Assembly (NCBI GenBank): GCA_946415365.1
Contig: CAMKSE010000019.1
Span: 1 to 64,000 of the forward strand
DNA: 64,000 nt
Source: an uncultured Prevotellaceae bacterium
GTDB taxonomy: Bacteria > Bacteroidota > Bacteroidia > Bacteroidales > Bacteroidaceae
Reading direction: 5' to 3'
Below the pieces are notes generated by a model, which made no database searches, had not been told where the DNA came from, and saw only the letters and a program-made list of their open reading frames with translations. The stretch's first letter is position 1; every line of letters starts with the position of its first letter. The translations under genes and the position numbers were made by a program. Of the stretch, positions 1-6,695 are shown piece by piece.

Positions 1-35
1 GATGACTCTTCTCATACAATCGTATTAACACGGCA

Positions 36-73
36 AATCAATTGATCCAGCTTTTGGGCTGAACCAATTGATT
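36..73 (-). terminator. Stem-loop downstream of hcp
   Basis: A 16-bp stem (two G-U wobbles, outer arms AATCAATTG/CAATTGATT) with a 6-nt loop lies 16 nt after the stop of the leftmost hcp gene. No U-tract follows on either strand, so it may be a transcript-stabilising or processing hairpin rather than a classical intrinsic terminator. Confidence 0.5.
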
Positions 74-89
74 ATTTGGCACTGGAACT

Positions 90-488
90 TTACTTCCAAG
101 GATTTTCGTAAGCGACGGGGCCATTCTCGAGCTTCTGGCACACGATCTCCATTTCCTCGAAGTGCTCTTCACCGTCTTCCCATTTCTCCTTGTAGTTGAT
201 GCAATAGCATCCCGTGCCCTTCAGCTCCTTCATGGTGGAGCCGTCGACGGTGTTGAAGAATGTGACTTTAAAATCACGTGGATCATTCGGAGCGAGCATC
301 CACTGAAGCATCTGGCTGTTGCCGTCGTTCATTGCCTTTACACGGATAGTGAGCCTGCCGCCACGGGGGATACCGGCGATCTGCCCCTCACGGTCTGTTG
401 CCTGATCAAACTTGTAGTCAATCATCATTACCTCACGTGCTTCGAAATCTTTCACCTCAAGGGTTACTGGTGTTACATTTTCTGCCAT
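90..488 (-). CDS. hcp: T6SS tube protein Hcp/TssD, copy 2
   Basis: A 132-residue Hcp-type protein. Hcp hexamers stack into the inner tube of the type VI secretion system and are ejected with the spike. The motif FDQATDxEGQxAGIPRGG near residues 26-43 and the EKWED..HFEE segment near 102-112 match the neighbouring Hcp and the form I associate with Bacteroidetes T6SS. It is the fifth gene of the cluster clpV-tssB-tssC-hcp-hcp, all read leftward. It differs from the adjacent copy at many positions, so this is not a recent duplication. It could be a cargo-specific tube protein. Family call is firm; the division of labour is inference. Confidence 0.85.
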   Translation of the reverse strand: MAENVTPVTLEVKDFEAREVMMIDYKFDQATDREGQIAGIPRGGRLTIRVKAMNDGNSQMLQWMLAPNDPRDFKVTFFNTVDGSTMKELKGTGCYCINYKEKWEDGEEHFEEMEIVCQKLENGPVAYENPWK

Positions 489-511
489 AATATGTTTCCT
501 TTCTTATTTTT

Positions 512-532
512 AAACTTTAAACTTTGAGCTTT
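512..532. repeat. 7-bp tandem array between the hcp genes
   Basis: Three 7-bp units (AAACTTT, AAACTTT, GAGCTTT) fill the gap between the two hcp genes. The 18-mer CTTTAAACTTTGAGCTTT at 515-532 recurs exactly inside aroB at 10382-10399. Confidence 0.8.
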
Positions 533-533
533 T

Positions 534-926
534 TTATGCCCACTCGTTCTCGAACTTCACGCTTCCGATTTCGATTTCCTTGCAGGTGATGGTAATCTCC
601 TCGAAGTGCCCCATCTTGTCCTCCCACTTCTCCTCAAAGTTCACGCAGTAGCCATTTGTGAACTTAATGGACTTCATGGCCTTGCCTGTCTTTGTCTCGA
701 GGAAGTCGATCTCGCCGTTCTTAGGCAGGTTGCGCTCTATCATCCATGCCAGCAAGTCGGGTGTGCCGTCGTTCAGAGCCTTCACTCGGACCTGGATCTT
801 ACCGCCACGGGGGATACCTGCCATCTGTCCTTCCACATCAGTAGCCTGATCGAACTCGTAAGTTACCATGAGGACTTCACGATCCTTGTAACCGTCAATT
901 TTCATTGAAACTGGTGTCTTTGCCAT
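534..926 (-). CDS. hcp: T6SS tube protein Hcp/TssD, copy 1
   Basis: A 130-residue Hcp paralogue, the component of the T6SS inner tube. It carries the same FDQATDxEGQxAGIPRGG signature near residues 24-41 and EKWED..HFEE near 99-110 as the next gene, with clear divergence elsewhere (for example a different C-terminus). It lies 59 bp after tssC and 45 bp before the second hcp, so it is probably co-transcribed with the sheath genes. Two hcp genes in one cluster are common in Bacteroidetes T6SS loci. No signal peptide, as expected for a cytoplasmic assembly protein. Confidence 0.85.
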   Translation of the reverse strand: MAKTPVSMKIDGYKDREVLMVTYEFDQATDVEGQMAGIPRGGKIQVRVKALNDGTPDLLAWMIERNLPKNGEIDFLETKTGKAMKSIKFTNGYCVNFEEKWEDKMGHFEEITITCKEIEIGSVKFENEWA

Positions 927-985
927 AATTGTTTCATTTTTAATTTGTTAATACTTATGTTTACTTTTTACCTATTGGTTTTTAC

Positions 986-2356
986 TTATGCACCTGCTAA
1001 AGCTGCTTCCTTGTCCTTCTTATCGGCAGCCACCTTGATCACGAAGTTCTTGGCTGCATAGAACGGGGTCAACGTGATGTCGCAGGTAATCTGCTTGGTG
1101 ACAGGATCCTGACGGGGCTCGCCAATCTCATAGTTCTGGAACAGGTTACCATAGCCCTTATACATATTGAGGAACTCCTGGATCTTGGACTTCAGGTTCT
1201 TCGGGCTGTTGTACGGATCCCAGTTCTCGAGGGCCACCTCATGTACGAAGTTCATCAACACCTTCTTCACCCAGTCGAACACACGCACAATAGGATACTC
1301 CTTCATGGCATCGAGGTCACCATTATAAAGTGTGGTGTTGTTGAAAGCCATCACACGGCCCTCGCTGTATACCATAGGAATCACCTGATTGTCCATCAAT
1401 GCAGCAATCTCCGACTTCAGCAGGTCACTCTTCACACCCTTCACGCCGTCAAGAGTACCATACTTCTTACCACCGGCACCCTGTGCCATATTGGCGGTCT
1501 CGTCATAGAGTTTTCCACAGAGGGCAGCAGCAGGGGCAATATAGAAGGCTTTCTGGTCTTCCTCATCTGAAGACATCTTCTCAGCCTCACGGCCAACAAT
1601 CCAGTTGGCTGTCATTACCACGTTCATCAGACACTGGTCGCTGTCACGATAACCCTCAGTGTTGGCCTGCAGGTCATCAAACGAGTACTCGTCGGCATGG
1701 TCGGTAATCAGCATCACCTTGTACTTGAAGGCCATCTTGGCCCACTGCAGCAGGTCTACCTTGTCTGTAAAAACGGCACCAGGAACACATACGAGGCTGT
1801 AGGCATCCTTTAGGCTCAGACGGTCGAAGCCATTGCGCAGGATGTTCTCCACCTCTCCGGCGAAACCTGAATCGGCATCAGCAATGTCTTCCTTTAGTAC
1901 ATTGATGACACGAAGGTTTTTAACCTTGTCTGTACCACAAGTCTTAAAGAATGAATCTAGTTCACGATACGAACGCTCTAAGTTCTGAGTGGCATAGAGA
2001 GCGTCGGTGATACCCTGCTTCAGCACGCCGGTAAATTTCTCCTCGGCCTGCTTACATGCATCTGCATAACCAGTAGCACTCTCGATACTATCATCATTGA
2101 GCAGTTCAAGCCAACGGGTAATCTCCTTCTTCAGACCCTCACGCTTGTCCTTGAAGCGTTTGTCCTTCAGGAAGACATCCTTGGCAGCCTTGCGGGCGGG
2201 ATTCATATTATCTGCGTCTGGCATAAAACCACGGATAGCGTTAAAGCCACCGAATGATTTCAGCAACTGAGATACGTCTTTCTTACCTTCTTTCTCTTGA
2301 AGCTCGGCACCGGCCTGACCGGTGGCCTGGGCTTTCTGCATTTCTACATCTGCCAT
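986..2356 (-). CDS. tssC: T6SS sheath large subunit TssC
   Basis: A 456-residue protein matching the Bacteroidetes-type TssC (the DUF5458 form). With TssB it builds the contractile sheath around the Hcp tube. The N-terminal ~45 residues are charged and low complexity; the segment ending in LLKSFGGFNAIRGFMPDADNMNP near residues 32-54 opens the conserved part. It follows tssB by 38 bp and precedes hcp, the usual order. The assignment rests on overall resemblance and on context between tssB and hcp; subtype-iii sheath proteins differ strongly from proteobacterial TssC. Confidence 0.85.
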   Translation of the reverse strand: MADVEMQKAQATGQAGAELQEKEGKKDVSQLLKSFGGFNAIRGFMPDADNMNPARKAAKDVFLKDKRFKDKREGLKKEITRWLELLNDDSIESATGYADACKQAEEKFTGVLKQGITDALYATQNLERSYRELDSFFKTCGTDKVKNLRVINVLKEDIADADSGFAGEVENILRNGFDRLSLKDAYSLVCVPGAVFTDKVDLLQWAKMAFKYKVMLITDHADEYSFDDLQANTEGYRDSDQCLMNVVMTANWIVGREAEKMSSDEEDQKAFYIAPAAALCGKLYDETANMAQGAGGKKYGTLDGVKGVKSDLLKSEIAALMDNQVIPMVYSEGRVMAFNNTTLYNGDLDAMKEYPIVRVFDWVKKVLMNFVHEVALENWDPYNSPKNLKSKIQEFLNMYKGYGNLFQNYEIGEPRQDPVTKQITCDITLTPFYAAKNFVIKVAADKKDKEAALAGA

Positions 2357-2394
2357 AATAATTTCAAATTAAATAATTTCGATTTAACGATATA

Positions 2395-2859
2395 TTAATC
2401 TGCACCGTTCAACTCGTCAAGCATCGACTGCAGCATTTCCTTCAGTTCAGCACGGCTGCCAGCCTCCTTCAGGATGTCACGCAGCTTACGGTTCTGTTCA
2501 ATACTCTTACGGATTTTCACGTTCGTGTCGATCTGCTCCTTGGTTCCAGAGAGGAACGGACTGTTCTGAACCAAACGGCCCTTGCCGCCCTGTGCCTCAA
2601 AGTCGCGGATCTCACCAAACTTCAGTGTCTCTTCCACGGCACCACCTTCAGCATCAGTGAAGGTTACACCTACCTTCGGCTTAAAATGCTCGAAGGCATC
2701 ATTGATGTTCTGGATATCCTCCACAAACTCAGGGGCACCAGCCTCTACATCGGTTGTGTACTGATCGATCATCAACGTCTTGTTCTGATCTATCAGACTA
2801 ACTTTCGCACTGCTCTCCTCATCGGGAGCCATGGAAATAAAATTCTCTTTCATTGCCAT
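2395..2859 (-). CDS. tssB: T6SS sheath small subunit TssB
   Basis: A 154-residue protein that fits TssB (VipA-like), the small partner of TssC in the contractile sheath. It has the expected middle segment, a KFGEIRDFEAQ stretch near residues 81-91 comparable to the F-x-x-x-x-DF-x-P region of the family, and a charged C-terminal helix. A second ATG two codons downstream (2853) is an equally possible start. It lies 36 bp after clpV and just before tssC, which supports the call. Confidence 0.85.
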   Translation of the reverse strand: MAMKENFISMAPDEESSAKVSLIDQNKTLMIDQYTTDVEAGAPEFVEDIQNINDAFEHFKPKVGVTFTDAEGGAVEETLKFGEIRDFEAQGGKGRLVQNSPFLSGTKEQIDTNVKIRKSIEQNRKLRDILKEAGSRAELKEMLQSMLDELNGAD

Positions 2860-2895
2860 AATTAAAATGGGTTTTTAGTGAATACTTATTATTAT

Positions 2896-5364
2896 CTAAC
2901 TCTTAATATCGAATTTTGCATTGCCATCCTCGTCAAGCGTCACAATGATGTGGTCACCAGACTTCACTTTGCCGGCAATCATCAACTTTGAGATAGGATG
3001 GCGCAGTTCCTTACGGATAACACCAAGCACAGGACGCGCACCATACTGCTGGTTGTAACCACGCAGGGCTATCGTCTCATGGGCCTCGGGAGCCAATTCA
3101 AGCGTGATATTCTGCTCCTCAAGCAGTTTCAGCAAGCCCTTCAGGTGGATGTCGAATATCTTGGTCACGGTCTTGTCGGTAATCGGCGAGAACGGTACAA
3201 TCTCCGTAAGACGGGCAAGGAACTCAGGACGGAAGTAACCCTGCATAATGTCCATTAGTTCGTTGTTCTCAGGAATCACACCACTATTGAACTTCTCTAC
3301 TATTGTCTGTGCACCGATATTAGAGGTGAACAAGATCAGAGCATTAGAGAAATCACCTATACGGCCAAGACGGTCGTGAAGCTTACCCTCATCAAGAATC
3401 TGTAGGAACAGGTCGAACACCGACTTGTGGGCCTTCTCTATCTCATCGAACAGGACTACGGAATACGGATTCTGGCGAATCTTGTTAACCAGAAGACCAC
3501 CTTCCTCATAGCCTACATAGCCCGGAGGCGCACCATAGAGCAGAGCAACAGAGTGCTCCTCCTTGAACTCAGACATATCAAAGCGAATCAAGGCACTCTC
3601 GTCGCCGAAAAGGAATGTTGCAAGAGCCTTTGCCAACTCCGTCTTACCAGTGCCAGTCGGACCAAGGAAGAAGAACGAGCCCATCGGCTGTCCCTTCTTG
3701 TTCAATCCAGAACGGGCCTCATAAACGGCATCGAGAACCTTCTTCACGGCATGATCCTGACCAACGACACGCTTCTTCAGTGTATCCTCAGCACCCAACA
3801 GGCGGTCGCGCTCCTTCGTCTGTACCTTGCCGAGGGGGATACCCGTCTGTTTAGCCACAACGGCACTCAAGTCGTCGCTCTTCAGTTCAGTCCGCTGATC
3901 GGCACTCAGTTCAGCCAACTTGTCAAGCACACTGCCTAAGAAGTCGGTACGCTCCTGAACAGTAGCAATCTTGCTAAATTCTGTATCCGAATCTATGCCT
4001 GCCAGTAAGATACAGCTTACCTTATTAAACAATTCATAGTTCAGCCAGTCGAGTTCCTTCATCAGTGCCTCGTCAGCATTATCCTTGCCCTCTGCCGAAG
4101 CCTTGATGGCATTAAGCTTTTCACGCAGACCCGTGATGATATTGCCCGTCAGGTCGTTCATTGTCTTAACCTGAGCCATCGTACGGTCAATGAGGTCGAA
4201 AGCAGAGTCAGGCAACGATTTCTCCGTCAGGTAGCGCTTGGCAAGACGGATGGAATCACCCATTACCGTCTCGTCGACTTTCAGCCCGTGATACTCCTCA
4301 TAGGCAGGTAACGCACCCTTCAGAATGCGCAGAGTCAAATCGGCAGTAGGCTCCTCCACAGTTATCTTCTCCAACTTAGAAGTCATCTCCTTGTCGGTCT
4401 CAATATTTTTCGTATAGCCATCGATACTTGAGGTGGCCAACAACTGCAAGCGCCCCTTGCTCAACTCGTTTTTCAGGATGGCGGAGGCACCGAACAGTGA
4501 ACCCTGCTTGTCAAAGAGTTTGTCGATAGACTCAATGATGAGCACGGCATTTGGCAAGTTTTCGATCTCGGTGATGACGTTCTTGAAACGATCCTCCACT
4601 TCACCCTTGTATTGGGCATCGCCACCAAGGGCTGCTGTATCCAGTTCATAAGCGATGGCACCGCTCAAGAAGCCCGGCACACGGTCTGCAGCCAACTCGC
4701 GTACGAAACCGTTCACAAGTGACGTCTTACCCACACCTGCCTCACCCGTAATCAACAGGTTGGCCTTTGTCTTACGCCCGAGTATTTCGTAGATAATAGT
4801 TATTTCCTTCTCAAAACCTATCACATTGTCGAGGTTACCGGCACGGGCCACGGCGGTCTTATCAATACAGTACTTGGCCAGACTGCCCTTACCTCCAGAA
4901 GTTGCGGTCTTCTTTGTCAGCTCCGCACCTTCCATATAAGGTGCCTCCACATTCACGCCACCACCCATTTTCGCACTGATATCGGACGGAGTCAGGGGCA
5001 ATGTCTTCAACTGGTCAAACGAAAAACCCACGCCTGGAGTCACCAAAGCAGCTAAAACGCATACTTCTGTTGTCTCGTCGAGGTCGAACTTAACCTTGTA
5101 GTTTTCTGCCTCCTCAATGACAGCCACCGACTCATCGCTGTATTCTAAATCACGCATCGGACGAACAGCACGCGGTGACAACTGCATCTGTACGTCGGCC
5201 CAGTCTTGAAGATAGTAATAATCCTTGTCAAGTTCACTCTCAATAAAATGTACAAGTCCTGCTTCTTTATGAAGTATTGCTTTAAAAAGATGGGCAGGAT
5301 AAATGGCATCACTACAATATTCCTCAGCATAGGAATTTGCTATTGTTTTCAATCGGTCAGTCAT
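2896..5364 (-). CDS. clpV: T6SS disassembly ATPase ClpV/TssH
   Basis: A Hsp100/Clp ATPase of 822 residues which recycles contracted TssB-TssC sheaths. It has an N-terminal Clp-N-like domain, a first AAA+ module with Walker A GEAGVGKT near residues 207-214, a linker, and a second module with GPTGTGKT and Walker B VVLFDEIEKAH. The first module's Walker B reads VLIIESIDKL instead of a D-E pair, so its hydrolysis may be impaired. An upstream TTG at 5397 extends the frame but overlaps the promoter -7 box, so the ATG at 5364 is preferred. It is the first gene of the T6SS operon. Confusion with ClpB is unlikely given the tssB/tssC neighbours. Confidence 0.88.
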   Translation of the reverse strand: MTDRLKTIANSYAEEYCSDAIYPAHLFKAILHKEAGLVHFIESELDKDYYYLQDWADVQMQLSPRAVRPMRDLEYSDESVAVIEEAENYKVKFDLDETTEVCVLAALVTPGVGFSFDQLKTLPLTPSDISAKMGGGVNVEAPYMEGAELTKKTATSGGKGSLAKYCIDKTAVARAGNLDNVIGFEKEITIIYEILGRKTKANLLITGEAGVGKTSLVNGFVRELAADRVPGFLSGAIAYELDTAALGGDAQYKGEVEDRFKNVITEIENLPNAVLIIESIDKLFDKQGSLFGASAILKNELSKGRLQLLATSSIDGYTKNIETDKEMTSKLEKITVEEPTADLTLRILKGALPAYEEYHGLKVDETVMGDSIRLAKRYLTEKSLPDSAFDLIDRTMAQVKTMNDLTGNIITGLREKLNAIKASAEGKDNADEALMKELDWLNYELFNKVSCILLAGIDSDTEFSKIATVQERTDFLGSVLDKLAELSADQRTELKSDDLSAVVAKQTGIPLGKVQTKERDRLLGAEDTLKKRVVGQDHAVKKVLDAVYEARSGLNKKGQPMGSFFFLGPTGTGKTELAKALATFLFGDESALIRFDMSEFKEEHSVALLYGAPPGYVGYEEGGLLVNKIRQNPYSVVLFDEIEKAHKSVFDLFLQILDEGKLHDRLGRIGDFSNALILFTSNIGAQTIVEKFNSGVIPENNELMDIMQGYFRPEFLARLTEIVPFSPITDKTVTKIFDIHLKGLLKLLEEQNITLELAPEAHETIALRGYNQQYGARPVLGVIRKELRHPISKLMIAGKVKSGDHIIVTLDEDGNAKFDIKS

Positions 5365-5393
5365 ATACAATCTCAGTTTAGATTTCTTAATCT

Positions 5394-5402
5394 GCAAAGT
5401 TA
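5394..5402 (-). promoter_or_regulatory. -7 box of the T6SS operon
   Basis: TAACTTTGC on the minus strand fits the Bacteroidetes -7 consensus TAnnTTTGC and lies about 30 nt before the clpV ATG. No convincing -33 TTTG at the usual spacing was found. Confidence 0.6.
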
Positions 5403-5508
5403 GTCAAATTTTAGGAAATACCACGCATCTCAAGTTATTTTTGTCGAAAGGGAACAGTAATTTAACTATATTTTAGATTTTTACATAAAAAAAAGCAAAT
5501 ACATACTA

Positions 5509-5536
5509 TTTGGAGCCCGCAAAAGCGAGCTCCAAA
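5509..5536 (-). terminator. Terminator after asnA
   Basis: A 12-bp stem (TTTGGAGCTCGC paired with GCGGGCTCCAAA, one G-U) with a TTTT loop stands just after asnA on the minus strand. A run of eight U follows about 15 nt further on. Confidence 0.75.
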
Positions 5537-5540
5537 CGAC

Positions 5541-6578
5541 TTATATTAAATTCATTCCGAGGGTCTTGCATTGTCGGCGCATGTCTTCAGGCCAAATGCT
5601 AGCTTGAATCTCACCGATGTGGGCCTTATGGAGGAGTACCATACAGAGACGACTCTGTCCGATACCACCGCCTATCGAGAGTGGCAGGCGGTCATTGAGC
5701 AACTGCTGGTGGAAGAAGAGCTGTTTGCGTTCCTCCTTGCCTTCAATCTTCAACTGACGCAGCAGACTCTCTTTGTCGACACGGATACCCATTGATGAGA
5801 GTTCAAATGAACGCCCCAGAATGGGGTACCAAATGAGGATATCGCCGTTAAGACCCTTGCGACCGTCTTCTGCGATGGTCGACCAATCATCGTAGTCAGG
5901 AGCCCGGCCGTCGTGCTTTTCACCGTTGGAGAGGGCTCCGCCGATACCGATGATGAACACAGCGCCATAAGCCTCGCAGATGGCATCCTCGCGCTCCTTG
6001 GGAGTTTTGTTAGGATACATCTTCAGCAGTTCCTCTGCATGAATAAAGTGGATCTTCTCAGGAAGGAAAGGCTTCAGTTGGGGATAGGTCTCACAAGTGA
6101 GGTACTCCGTACGGCGGATGGCGGCGTAGATGCGCTCCACCACGTTCTTCAGGAAATTGAGCGTACGGTCCTCACGACGGATGACAGCCTCCCAGTCCCA
6201 CTGGTCGACATATAGCGAATGTAGGTTATCAAGTTCCTCATCGGCACGGATGGCATTCATATCAGTATAGATACCATAACCTGGCTCAATCTTGTACTCT
6301 GCCAACGAGAGTCGCTTCCACTTTGCAAGTGAGTGCACCACCTCTGCCTGAGCGTCGCCAAGGTCTTTGATAGGGAAAGTGACAGCACGCTCAACACCAT
6401 TCAGGTCATCGTTTATGCCCAGTCCCTTTAAAACAAACAACGGAGCTGTGACACGACGCAGGCGCAACTCCGTCGAGAGGTTCTGCTGAAAGAAATCTTT
6501 AATCAGTTTGATACCCTGCTCCGTCTGCTTTGTATCGAGCAATGCATCGTAGTGCAGGGGTTTAATTACTCGTCCCAT
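5541..6578 (-). CDS. asnA: Aspartate--ammonia ligase AsnA
   Basis: 345 residues, close to the length of the AsnA family (class-II-synthetase-like fold). It makes asparagine from aspartate, ammonia and ATP in the cytosol. The conserved N-terminus (LLDTKQTEQGIKLIKDFF), the central VDQWDWEAVI segment and the GIGGALSNGEKHDGRAPDYDDW segment are typical of AsnA. It has its own promoter (TACCTTTGC, 6604-6612) and terminator, so it is a single-gene unit. It also marks the right-hand border of the T6SS locus, since it is an ordinary housekeeping gene. Confidence 0.95.
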   Translation of the reverse strand: MGRVIKPLHYDALLDTKQTEQGIKLIKDFFQQNLSTELRLRRVTAPLFVLKGLGINDDLNGVERAVTFPIKDLGDAQAEVVHSLAKWKRLSLAEYKIEPGYGIYTDMNAIRADEELDNLHSLYVDQWDWEAVIRREDRTLNFLKNVVERIYAAIRRTEYLTCETYPQLKPFLPEKIHFIHAEELLKMYPNKTPKEREDAICEAYGAVFIIGIGGALSNGEKHDGRAPDYDDWSTIAEDGRKGLNGDILIWYPILGRSFELSSMGIRVDKESLLRQLKIEGKEERKQLFFHQQLLNDRLPLSIGGGIGQSRLCMVLLHKAHIGEIQASIWPEDMRRQCKTLGMNLI

Positions 6579-6603
6579 TTTACAGTTGATTCAAATTTTG
6601 CCT

Positions 6604-6612
6604 GCAAAGGTA
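6604..6612 (-). promoter_or_regulatory. -7 box of asnA
   Basis: TACCTTTGC on the minus strand, 25 nt before the asnA ATG, matches the Bacteroidetes -7 consensus. Confidence 0.75.
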
Positions 6613-6695
6613 TAGTTTTTATTATACATCTGCAAGCAAAATTCGAATTATTTTCGCAAAATGACACAAATTATTGATTTCATGTAACAATTTGA

